From: Thermotogae bacterium
GTDB lineage: Bacteria > Hydrothermota > Hydrothermia > LBFQ01
Direction: 5' to 3'
DNA: 38,038 bases
Assembly: GCA_013154295.1 (NCBI GenBank)
Contig: JAADCS010000041.1
Location: 1 to 38,038, forward strand
Both the position numbers and the translations under genes were made by a program. This document shows positions 25,828 to 34,417 of the stretch, one piece after another (position 1 is the first letter of the stretch; each line of letters begins with the position of its first letter). The notes beneath the pieces are model-generated. The model was not told where the DNA came from, did no database searches, and worked only from the letters and a program-made list of their open reading frames with translations.

Positions 25828-27810
25828 TCACATAGCTTGGCCAAACATCCGGTCAGAGAAGACGTAGTAGATGGCCATTCCGAAGTTTATCCAGACGAGT
25901 TCTCCCCATTCCGTTATCTCCTCTGAAAACTGCATGATAAAAGATTTAAGGTCACCCTCCTCTCTCTGTACGTACATCGGATAGCCTCCCGCATATGAAT
26001 TTTGAAAGAGTGCCCGTTTTAAAAGGTCCATATTCTGTAGGAGTTTCACACGTTTTTCAGAGGAGAGGGTGAGAAAGAGGTCCATTTCAGCCTCGGAGGC
26101 ACCGGGTAAGATTTCCCCATAGTCCTTGTCAGAGGACAGCTCGGCCCTATCTCGTTTTTTCATCGTGAAGATGACGTGGGGAACCTCTACCTTTTCGGCC
26201 AAAAGGGGTACAGCACCTCCATCTTCCCATTCTTCGGAGGAGTCGTCGTAACCGTAGACCAAGGCATAGAAATCCTCCGAAGGGACGTTTTTATCCGCCA
26301 GGTATTCCCCCAAACCGAATTCCAAAACGGGTAAGAATACGCTTAGGGTTTTGGCTCCGGGGGGGACCCCTTTGGGAGGTGTGGATAGGAGAGTGAGGTC
26401 TAAAGTTAGCAGATGTTCCATGGGCAATCTATCGCCGTTTCCTCTACCCTTGAGCCACCTCTTAAAGCCCCGTAGAGATCCTTCGTGTTCAGCATATAGT
26501 CGCTTTAGAACCTCCAGGGGAGCCGTAGGCCATCGCTCCTGCGTCACACCTACCGGTTTTCCTCCCAACCTCATAATATGATTCCGGGCCGATAGCTCCG
26601 GAGCCGGATAGATAAGAATGACTTCCGTCTTTGAAAAGGGTACCCCTTTCAACTTCTTGGCGAGTTCCTTAACGTATCTGACTCTCTCCGGAACGGAGGG
26701 TTTCAGTATAACCTTCTCCTTCTTACCCAAAATACGCTCACCCAGAGGTAACTTAAATGCCTCCTCCCCGTAGGTTTCTTTGAAGACCTCCTGTAGAGTG
26801 CGACCGTCCGGATAAGGGAGATTGGAGTTAGCTCCCATCTCAAGAAGACGCGTCGCCGCTCCTGTACGATGGAGCAATATGGCCAGCTGTAAAGGGGTTA
26901 GACCATCACTGTTAGGGGTGTCGGGGTGGAGTCCTGCCTCAATCAGTAGATCTATAACATCCAATCCTCCCTCTATGAGGGCCAACCATCTCTGGCGAAC
27001 AGCGTAATGAAGGGGGGTATCTCCGACATGGTCCCTGTCTTGGGCTCTAAGCCCTATCTTGAGCAGATAGGATAGAGCCTTGGGATTCCCCCCGTTCGCC
27101 GCCGCATGGATCAAGCTCTCGTTTTGGTTCCCCCTCTCATGGGGGTCGTTTCCCATCTTTATCAGATAGCGCAGAAGTGAAACCGGTGCCACCTTCCAGT
27201 TCATATGAACTGGTGACCTCTCCACGGTATCAAGGAGGAAGAAGAGAGGATTACGGCCTATACTATCGCGCTGTAAGGGATCGGCTCCCCACCTCACCAA
27301 CGTCTCCGCTATGCGTTTGTTCTTTGCCATCGTTACGAGTGGCACGGGACCCACTCTCAAACCCACGGGTAGCTCTATAGGGAAGCCCGTTCCATGTAAC
27401 GTCTCCAAAATAGAAGCATATCCGTATAGGGCAGCCTGTCCGTAGGCACTTAAGGTGGCCTCGTAGGGGTTGGCTCCCAGTTCTATCATGGCGACTAAGA
27501 CTTCGGGGAACACTCGTATATCTTTTCCATAACTGCTTCTTTTGGCCATTACCCATCCGTCTATCAGACAGTTCAGCGGTGTGATGTAGAGGTCGGGTCT
27601 TTCCATTCCGTAGAGCAAGATATGAGCGTTAAGGTCCGCTCCATACTCCACCAATACACGGAGGAGGTCAGGATGAGGTAGAACCGGGGACTCAAACCAG
27701 GCGCACAGAAGCGATCTTCCGTCCGAGGTGGCGTTTGGATCACCTCCACCCTCAAGGACCCTCACCAAAGCGTCGATATCCTCGTATAACAGTGTATCTA
27801 TAACTTCCAC
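25828..27810 (-). CDS. Ankyrin-repeat protein with C-terminal YwqG/DUF1963-like domain
   Basis: N-terminal ankyrin repeats (DSIGRNPLFFLLD, GDTPLHYAVRQRW, DGLTPLQLAILLHRTGAATRLLEMGAN); C-terminal IMRLGGKPVGVTQERWP...HLLTLDLTLLSTPPKGVPPGAKTLSVFLPV...YAGGYPMYVQREE...FIMQF...WGELVWINFGMAIYYVFSD. Confidence 0.75.
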   Translation of the reverse strand: MEVIDTLLYEDIDALVRVLEGGGDPNATSDGRSLLCAWFESPVLPHPDLLRVLVEYGADLNAHILLYGMERPDLYITPLNCLIDGWVMAKRSSYGKDIRVFPEVLVAMIELGANPYEATLSAYGQAALYGYASILETLHGTGFPIELPVGLRVGPVPLVTMAKNKRIAETLVRWGADPLQRDSIGRNPLFFLLDTVERSPVHMNWKVAPVSLLRYLIKMGNDPHERGNQNESLIHAAANGGNPKALSYLLKIGLRAQDRDHVGDTPLHYAVRQRWLALIEGGLDVIDLLIEAGLHPDTPNSDGLTPLQLAILLHRTGAATRLLEMGANSNLPYPDGRTLQEVFKETYGEEAFKLPLGERILGKKEKVILKPSVPERVRYVKELAKKLKGVPFSKTEVILIYPAPELSARNHIMRLGGKPVGVTQERWPTAPLEVLKRLYAEHEGSLRGFKRWLKGRGNGDRLPMEHLLTLDLTLLSTPPKGVPPGAKTLSVFLPVLEFGLGEYLADKNVPSEDFYALVYGYDDSSEEWEDGGAVPLLAEKVEVPHVIFTMKKRDRAELSSDKDYGEILPGASEAEMDLFLTLSSEKRVKLLQNMDLLKRALFQNSYAGGYPMYVQREEGDLKSFIMQFSEEITEWGELVWINFGMAIYYVFSDRMFGQAM

Positions 27811-27824
27811 GATGTGGGGATATT

Positions 27825-28763
27825 TTAAAGGGGTGACTGTTTTTTACCTTTTACCAACCGCCGTACCTTTCTGATCTCGTCGTATACGGATGCAACGACC
27901 TCTCCCAAGAGGGCCAGTACCCAAAAGATAGTTCCAATCGTCAAAAGCAGAACGACCAAAAACAGCAAGGGTCTGTAACCGTGGCCGTGCAAACGCATCC
28001 AAACACCGACTCCACCGATCACTATCCCGGCGGATATAAAAATCAACCCCACCGAGCCGAATGTCAACAGCGGTTTGCTGATAAAAGTCGTATAAAGCCA
28101 GACAGCCACTAAATCAGCTAAGCCCACGAACACCCTCCCTATACCCCTATACTTCGACCGGCCAGCTCGTCTTGGACGCAGTGTTATAGGAATTTCCCCT
28201 ACCGAATACCCATACACCCAGGCGAGAGCGACCATATACCTGTGCCACTCCTTGCGCAACGGAATATCCTCAAGGACCTCTCTACGGAGGACCTTCATGG
28301 AGTTCATATCTGATACCGGAACCTTAAAAAGTATGCGATTTAGAGTGTTGTATATAGAGGAAACGAGCTTCTTCTCGTATTCCCCTACTTTCTTACCTGT
28401 GACGAGGTCGTATCCTTTCCGTTTCATCGTTTCCACCATCTTCAGTATGTCCTCCGGTATGAACTGGAGATCTGCATCGTATATGGCTATATATTGACCA
28501 CGTGAGTGTTCAAACCCTGTTATTATGGCAGCTGTTTTTCCCAAGTTCCTAGCGTGCTTGAAAACCCTCACGAAGGGATAGTTAGGAGCATGCTCTATAG
28601 CCTTTTCGTAGGTGCCGTCGTTTGACCCGTCGTCTACGTAAATGACTTCCCAGTTATCTATACCGTGTTTCTTAAAAAACTCGTTGAACTCCTCATACAG
28701 TGGTAGAACGTTTTCAACCTCGTTGTAGGCGGGAACTATGACCGAAACTTCCACCCTTTCCAA
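27825..28763 (-). CDS. Glycosyltransferase family 2 with two C-terminal TM segments
   Basis: VSVIVPAYNEVENVLPLYEEF; VIYVDDGSNDGTYE; IAIYDADLQFIPEDI; two C-terminal TMs. Confidence 0.88.
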   Translation of the reverse strand: MERVEVSVIVPAYNEVENVLPLYEEFNEFFKKHGIDNWEVIYVDDGSNDGTYEKAIEHAPNYPFVRVFKHARNLGKTAAIITGFEHSRGQYIAIYDADLQFIPEDILKMVETMKRKGYDLVTGKKVGEYEKKLVSSIYNTLNRILFKVPVSDMNSMKVLRREVLEDIPLRKEWHRYMVALAWVYGYSVGEIPITLRPRRAGRSKYRGIGRVFVGLADLVAVWLYTTFISKPLLTFGSVGLIFISAGIVIGGVGVWMRLHGHGYRPLLFLVVLLLTIGTIFWVLALLGEVVASVYDEIRKVRRLVKGKKQSPL

Positions 28764-28821
28764 GGCCGTTTATTTTAAGGTCGCTCCCAAAATTCCAAAT
28801 CCAACCGTTTGAATCCTCCCT

Positions 28822-29685
28822 TCAACGACCCAGATATTCGGGCTTCACTCTAAATACCCTACCCTGCCCATCTGCCCCAACCATAACGAAGCGAAAGCCG
28901 CTGTCCTCCCAATCCCCGTCCATTACCCAGTGGAAGAAGGGAGGCCCCTCGTAGATAACGTTCCTTTCAAGATCATAAAGACGGGGTGTCTTGTCCTGAC
29001 CACCATAGATTACGAAGCGACCGTTGTAGGAGACGGAGATGAACTTTATCCCATAGGTTCCCCGGTCAATTGCCCCTATCCTTCGCCAGGTTTCGCTTGA
29101 GTATATGTATATGCTCTCATCCGTGGCGATAAAGAGTTTTCCGTCAAGGCTCCAGGCCAAATCCACTATAGGTGAGCTGAATTTGAACGTCTTATAAGGT
29201 ATAAGGGTGTCCAAAAACCAAACGTCAACGGATCCATCGCAGGTACCCGTAACGAATCGTCCTCCTTTAGGATCCACCGCTACCGAGCTAAAGGCACAAC
29301 CACGGGGGTTTTTCACCTCCTCGGTCTCACCGGTCGTCGGATTCCACAGAACCAAACCCTTGTTTTGAACTGCAAGAATGCGGCCGTCGGTGAGCCATAC
29401 CAAGTCGTTGGTAAATGAGGAATTTTTGAACCGGAAGAGCAACCTTCCAGAGAGTGTGAAAACTTCCATGCTACTCCCACCAAAGGCAATCTTTCCCCCC
29501 GATGGAATGACTCTCACAACCTTAGGGTGCACCATACCCAAGCGAAAGTGAGCCTTCATCTGGGAACCGGTGTCAGACCACACGTACCCCTGGGCATCCA
29601 TGGTGGCGCAAACTATAGCCCTTTTACCCCAGGCAACTGCCGCTACGGGATTCGAGTGTGAGAATACCCAGAGAACCTCCATCAC
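28822..29685 (-). CDS. WD40-like beta-propeller protein
   Basis: Repeated VAVDPKGGRFVTGTCDGSVDVWFLDT / LAWSLDGKLFIATDESIYIYSSETW / VSYNGRFVIYGGQDKTPRLYDL. Confidence 0.75.
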   Translation of the reverse strand: MMEVLWVFSHSNPVAAVAWGKRAIVCATMDAQGYVWSDTGSQMKAHFRLGMVHPKVVRVIPSGGKIAFGGSSMEVFTLSGRLLFRFKNSSFTNDLVWLTDGRILAVQNKGLVLWNPTTGETEEVKNPRGCAFSSVAVDPKGGRFVTGTCDGSVDVWFLDTLIPYKTFKFSSPIVDLAWSLDGKLFIATDESIYIYSSETWRRIGAIDRGTYGIKFISVSYNGRFVIYGGQDKTPRLYDLERNVIYEGPPFFHWVMDGDWEDSGFRFVMVGADGQGRVFRVKPEYLGR

Positions 29686-30542
29686 CTTACCGGCTTTTCA
29701 ATAGTCCTATAGCGAGTTAGGATTATGGGTATGAGCTTGGCTTGAACCACGCGCACCACCACGTTCATGGCCTCGTTGGAACGGTTGTTTAAAATAAAAG
29801 CGTACCTGCCAGAGGGTAAACGCACAAAAAAGCATCCGTAGGTTATCCCCAAGAGCCTGTCTATGGACGAAAAGGGGAAACCCCTTTTGGCATTCTCGTA
29901 CTCCTCGGCGGATACGATGTATAGGTCAAGATGGCCCGGTCTCGATTGGGAGCAAACCTCCTGACGATAAAAGGGGTTCTCCAAGAAGCCTTCACCGTAT
30001 TTAAAACGAAGTGAATCGTCATAGTTGAGAGGAGCCACGAATACCAGAACGCCTGACGTAGGTCCCTCCAGGGTAAAGATCGGTTCCTTACCGTAAGTGC
30101 CGGCAAAGAAGATATCTGACTTTGGGGGTAGGAAAACTTCCCATCTACCCACGTAGGAGTAGGTGGTATCCCAGAGAGTATCCTTATAGGGTACTTTGAC
30201 TTTCACGATGCGCAGGTGGGTGTTGAAATCTTTCCAACGGGGGGATGGGAAACGTTTTATGGATACCCTGACCTTCAACTTCGACAACAGACCCTTGTGC
30301 TGCACCTCCAAGGTGTAAGGGCGGATGGTGTCGCTAACGTACCTCCAAAGAACGCTGTTGGTATAAATTTCCGAAAGTAAGATTTCCTTCCCAAACTCAC
30401 GTAGATATACCGCTGACATCTCCCCGTTGGCCTTAACGGATATTAAAAGCGTATCCGACGGTGCAGCGAAGAAGTGGAATTTCCAAACGGCCGTCCTCCA
30501 AAGTATGGACGTTAGGATAAAGGATGTGTCAATCAGAATCAA
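29682..30542 (-). CDS. Hypothetical beta-rich protein
   Basis: Overlaps neighbours by 4 and 14 nt; no family recognised. Confidence 0.65.
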   Translation of the reverse strand: MILIDTSFILTSILWRTAVWKFHFFAAPSDTLLISVKANGEMSAVYLREFGKEILLSEIYTNSVLWRYVSDTIRPYTLEVQHKGLLSKLKVRVSIKRFPSPRWKDFNTHLRIVKVKVPYKDTLWDTTYSYVGRWEVFLPPKSDIFFAGTYGKEPIFTLEGPTSGVLVFVAPLNYDDSLRFKYGEGFLENPFYRQEVCSQSRPGHLDLYIVSAEEYENAKRGFPFSSIDRLLGITYGCFFVRLPSGRYAFILNNRSNEAMNVVVRVVQAKLIPIILTRYRTIEKPVR

Positions 30543-31065
30543 GGTAATAGTATTCTAATGGCTCGTAGATGGCGTGAGGTTTAGCAAGGATACTCCGATA
30601 GAGTACCACACGTTTAACCTTGAAACGTGCCGATCCTATGGAGAAGCTTTCCACGTTCACGGGTCTTTTTGTACGGGCAACCGTTATGTGGGCCAGAAAG
30701 GGTTTATCTCGCGGTGGAAGGTTTATACCCGATAGGTGCTCATCCAGAAGATCACTCAACGCCTTGAGGTGGTTGGCCTCTTTCAGCCCTACCCACACGA
30801 CCCTCGCTCCGAATTTACTTGGAAACCCGCCTACACCTTCCAAGGTAACTTCGAACGTCCGTCCCAGGCTTTTCCCAAAAAGTGTCTTACGTATGTCCCT
30901 TAAAATTCCGTCGGGAACTTCCCCTATGAAACGGAGAGTGATGTGAAGGTTATTTGCAGGCACCATCCTAAGATGGGGGAACCTATCTTTCAAAAGACCA
31001 CTCAAACGTTTTAACTCTTCCTTGGCTTCATCCCCCACCTCCACCGCTAAGAACAATCGCATCAA
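30529..31065 (-). CDS. thpR: RNA 2',3'-cyclic phosphodiesterase (2H family, LigT/ThpR)
   Basis: Two HxT motifs: LHITLRFIGE and LAHITVARTK. Confidence 0.9.
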   Translation of the reverse strand: MMRLFLAVEVGDEAKEELKRLSGLLKDRFPHLRMVPANNLHITLRFIGEVPDGILRDIRKTLFGKSLGRTFEVTLEGVGGFPSKFGARVVWVGLKEANHLKALSDLLDEHLSGINLPPRDKPFLAHITVARTKRPVNVESFSIGSARFKVKRVVLYRSILAKPHAIYEPLEYYYLDSD

Positions 31066-31493
31066 TGAAACAGCTTAGGTGAGAAAGCAAACAGGCTCCA
31101 AACTATGAAAACGGCGCTCAAGACCATCACCGCCCAGGAAAGCACCCTCTGACGATCTATGGAGTTCCTGTAGGGATATATAGGACGGGAAGGCCTACCT
31201 ATGAACATTCCCAGCTCGGTAAAGATGAGCCTCAGGCCGTTTAATCCATGAACAGCTACAGCGACCACCAAAAGCCACTCACCGATATGGGCTATGGGAT
31301 TATGGGCCACTCTCTCCATAGTAGCTTTCCAAGTCTCCGGCCCGAATATTCTCATACTGGTAACGATTATGTGAAGAGGTAGATAAAAGGCTAGAGCTAT
31401 ACCCGTTATACGATGAAGAAGAAAGAGATAGGCTTCAAGGTTATACTTTCCTCCGAAGACCCATCTAATAAACCCTTTTCTACGGTTGTACAT
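31062..31493 (-). CDS. sdhC: Succinate dehydrogenase/fumarate reductase cytochrome b subunit-like
   Basis: FLLHRITGIALAFYLPLHI...IGEWLLVVAVAVHGLNGLRLIFTELG; three TM helices with His ligands; TATAAT 8 nt before ATG 31493. Confidence 0.8.
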   Translation of the reverse strand: MYNRRKGFIRWVFGGKYNLEAYLFLLHRITGIALAFYLPLHIIVTSMRIFGPETWKATMERVAHNPIAHIGEWLLVVAVAVHGLNGLRLIFTELGMFIGRPSRPIYPYRNSIDRQRVLSWAVMVLSAVFIVWSLFAFSPKLFH

Positions 31494-31501
31494 AGGCAAT
31501 G

Positions 31502-31507
31502 ATTATA
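31502..31507 (-). promoter_or_regulatory. -10-like box TATAAT, 8 nt before sdhC ATG 31493
   Basis: Minus strand GGTATAAT-CATTGCCT-ATG. Confidence 0.45.
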
Positions 31508-31557
31508 CCCCCGAAGTTTAACCGCAAACCCCTCATTTGAAAATTCAAATCCGACCT

Positions 31558-31563
31558 TAGAAT
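31558..31563 (+). promoter_or_regulatory. -10-like box (CCT)TAGAAT, 10 nt before ATG 31574
   Basis: GACCTTAGAAT-TGGAAGCTCC-ATG. Confidence 0.45.
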
Positions 31564-31573
31564 TGGAAGCTCC

Positions 31574-31837
31574 ATGGAAGTTGAGAGCGTTCTGGAAGAG
31601 GTGAAGTTCTATGTTCTGAACCGTAGGTACGAGGAGGCGGAGCGTCTCCTAAAAAAGGCCCTTGACGAAAGACCCAACGATGAGGAACTCCTCTACAACT
31701 TGGGTTTGGTGTATGAAATGCGATCCAAGGAGGAGGAGGCGAGTGAGATCTATAGAAGGATCATAGAACTCCATCCTGAAGGTAAGCGAAGGGAGGACGC
31801 CTTAAACAGACTCCGTAAGCTGGAAAGACCTCTCTAA
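31574..31837 (+). CDS. Small tetratricopeptide-repeat protein
   Basis: RRYEEAERLLKKALDERPNDEELLYNLGLVYEMRSKEEEASEIYRRIIELHPEG. Confidence 0.75.
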   Translation: MEVESVLEEVKFYVLNRRYEEAERLLKKALDERPNDEELLYNLGLVYEMRSKEEEASEIYRRIIELHPEGKRREDALNRLRKLERPL

Positions 31838-31839
31838 AC

Positions 31840-33039
31840 ATGGAATGGGGCGATAGGATACGATTTCATACCCTTGAAAATGGTTTGACTTTGCTCTGGC
31901 ACCATTATCCCGAAGAGATCTCTGCGGTAGCACTTCTCTACAAGGCGGGATCCATACATGATCCTCCCGGTAGAACGGGAGTGGCCCACATCTTGGAACA
32001 TCTGATGTTTAACGGATCCCTTAACTACGCTCCCTTTAGTATGTATATAGACGCTTGGGGGGGACAGGACAATGCTTTTACCGATAGAGATATAACGGTG
32101 TATCATTCGGTGGTCCCGAAGGAACGTCTAAAGGATCTCCTACGTCTTGAAGTGGATAGGATGGAGAATCTCCTTCTATCAAACTTTGAGGCTGAAAAGG
32201 AGGTAATAGTTGAGGAGCATCTTTTGAGCGAGAACGAGGATGATGAACTTCTTTGGACGGAGGTTTTTGCCCAACTGTGGCCCGACTCTTCGTATGCTAA
32301 CCCTGTAAGTGGTTGGTTGGAAGACGTTCGGAATCTCACGCTCGGAGATGTCCAGGAGTTCTATCGTAAGTTTTACAGACCGAATAACGCCCTGTTGGTA
32401 ATAGCCACGGCATATGAGTTTGAAACCGTACGTAACATGGTTGAAGATCTCTTCTCCCCCCTATCACCCCGTTCTACTCCAATTCCCTTTAAATGTTCCG
32501 ATGCCCCCTATTCATGGTACAAGGAGGTGGAGGTAAGGGCAAACCGACCGAGGCGTTTCATCTTAGCCGTAAGATTGAAGGAACCCTCTTTACGTTACAA
32601 TGCCGCCTTGAATCTGTTTACAAGGATGCTGGACCTGGAGAGATCCTCCCCTCTATGGCCTTTGGTAGAGAGCGGTGATTTGGAACTCTTCAGCGTCCGC
32701 AACTACGAATACTCCGGTGGAAACGTATTGGCGGTTATCGGAGAAGTAGCCGCCGGGAATCACGTACCTTCACACGCCATATTGGATATTCTCATCGGTT
32801 TTGAACCCAATGAAGGCTCTTTGGAAAGGGTCAAAAGAATGCTCAAAAGTGAGTTTATCTTCAGTTACGAAGAAGCCGAAAGCGTAGCCCTTAACTCGGC
32901 TCTTACCTACTACCTCTTTGGGAAGCTACCTTCAATCCAGGAAAGCTTGGGAATTTATGAGGATATACGAACTACCGATCTACGTGAAATACAACGCCAG
33001 ATAGAAATATCTCCAAAAGTCACGGTCAGGTATCGGTGA
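31840..33039 (+). CDS. M16 family zinc peptidase
   Basis: HILEHLMFNGS (HxxEH) with downstream EKEVIVEEHLLSENED glutamate; DAWGGQDNAFTDRDITVY. Confidence 0.88.
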   Translation: MEWGDRIRFHTLENGLTLLWHHYPEEISAVALLYKAGSIHDPPGRTGVAHILEHLMFNGSLNYAPFSMYIDAWGGQDNAFTDRDITVYHSVVPKERLKDLLRLEVDRMENLLLSNFEAEKEVIVEEHLLSENEDDELLWTEVFAQLWPDSSYANPVSGWLEDVRNLTLGDVQEFYRKFYRPNNALLVIATAYEFETVRNMVEDLFSPLSPRSTPIPFKCSDAPYSWYKEVEVRANRPRRFILAVRLKEPSLRYNAALNLFTRMLDLERSSPLWPLVESGDLELFSVRNYEYSGGNVLAVIGEVAAGNHVPSHAILDILIGFEPNEGSLERVKRMLKSEFIFSYEEAESVALNSALTYYLFGKLPSIQESLGIYEDIRTTDLREIQRQIEISPKVTVRYR

Positions 33040-34417
33040 CGTTCTCCTTTAGGGTTTCATCCACCAGACGTTTTAGAACCTTCAAGGCTTCTTCTCTCGT
33101 TTTTATCACACCCTCGGCCCGCAGCTCCTCTATTTCGTTCAGTATTTTTTTGTAAATAGGACCGGGTGGAAGGCCAAGGGCCTTAATGTCGTGACCCGTT
33201 ACGAGGCGCGGGGGTCTGTTTCTTTCCGCCTCCATATCTCGAAGCAGATTCTCCAGTTTGCGGGCTAGTCGTAGCTGTCCAGCTACCCCCTCCGCCCTTA
33301 GAGGGGTAGCTAAGGCGTCGGCATAAGCCAAAAGGATAGTAGGAAAAGCCCATACACCGGTACGTCTATAGAACCTAAAGAGTGCACGGCGGGTTACATC
33401 GGGTGTGGCCAGAAGGTGAGGATGCATGTGTTCGGCTATCAAGAGAGCTATGTTCTCAGCCAATTCGTTACTCATACGCAATCTTTTAGCCACCCTCTTG
33501 AAGATCTTCGATCCTACGTAGTCGTGGCCGTGAAAGCTTATCTCACCCTTTTCATCCATTCTGTACGTGGCTGGCTTACCTACATCGTGAAACATCGTAC
33601 CCATAACGAGTATAAACCTACCCTCCCTATCCCGTACAGCATCCATTCGGTGCAAGTAATAGGTAAAGGGCCCATCTTCCAGGGTGTTAAGAGCCACGTT
33701 TAACCTTCGGAGGGCCAAGAGTGTGTGGGACCATACGTCTATCTCAAGCCCTTCTATGGGTTCGGTGAGTTTCTCCAGCTCGGGAAATACAGCGAAGAGG
33801 ACGCCGGTATCTGCCATCAGGTTCACCATCTCGTAAAAGTTACTCTGCGATAGGATCAGCTTAAGTTCGTAGGTTATCCTTTCAGGAGCTACGTGTTTCA
33901 AAAGGTGGGAGTTAGATCTGATCGCAAATAGGGTTCGGTCCTCTACTGTGAAGTTCAGCTGGGCGGCGAAGCGAAAAGTCCGAAGTATGCGTAGGGGGTC
34001 AGCTTTCAAGTTTTCCTCGGAGGTCATGCGCACCACACCGGTCTCAAGATCCCTGCGGCCTAAAAATGGATCTACAAACTCCCAGCGATCCAACGATACC
34101 CCTATGGCGTTGATGGTTAGATCTCTCTTAAGAAGGTCATCGTAGATATTACCGTCGATACGGGTAAGATCTATCTGTTCTCCCCCTAGCACCACCCTGT
34201 ATATACCGAACTCTTCACCCAATGGAATGAAAGCCCCCTTAAACTGTCTGGCTATCAATCTTCCGACCTTCTCCGGTTCCCACAGGGCTATATCCCAATC
34301 CTTAGGGACCTTTCCCAAAAGTAAATCCCTAACACTCCCGCCAATTAGAAAAGCATCTTTCGGAATCCACTGAAACCATTCCTTCTGGAGGAGGAGGTTT
34401 CTTATCACCTCAACCAT
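33026..34417 (-). CDS. CCA tRNA nucleotidyltransferase/poly(A) polymerase family with HD domain
   Basis: FLIGGSVRDLLLGKVPKDWDIAL; RDLTINAIGVSLD; RILRTFRFAAQLNF; FHDVGKPATY; HDYVG. Confidence 0.9.
   Translation of the reverse strand: MVEVIRNLLLQKEWFQWIPKDAFLIGGSVRDLLLGKVPKDWDIALWEPEKVGRLIARQFKGAFIPLGEEFGIYRVVLGGEQIDLTRIDGNIYDDLLKRDLTINAIGVSLDRWEFVDPFLGRRDLETGVVRMTSEENLKADPLRILRTFRFAAQLNFTVEDRTLFAIRSNSHLLKHVAPERITYELKLILSQSNFYEMVNLMADTGVLFAVFPELEKLTEPIEGLEIDVWSHTLLALRRLNVALNTLEDGPFTYYLHRMDAVRDREGRFILVMGTMFHDVGKPATYRMDEKGEISFHGHDYVGSKIFKRVAKRLRMSNELAENIALLIAEHMHPHLLATPDVTRRALFRFYRRTGVWAFPTILLAYADALATPLRAEGVAGQLRLARKLENLLRDMEAERNRPPRLVTGHDIKALGLPPGPIYKKILNEIEELRAEGVIKTREEALKVLKRLVDETLKENVTDT

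Noticed and set aside
27196-27213. 18-bp perfect palindrome CCAGTTCATATGAACTGG
   Set aside because: Lies inside the ankyrin coding region far from any start; no second copy noticed, so it may be chance.
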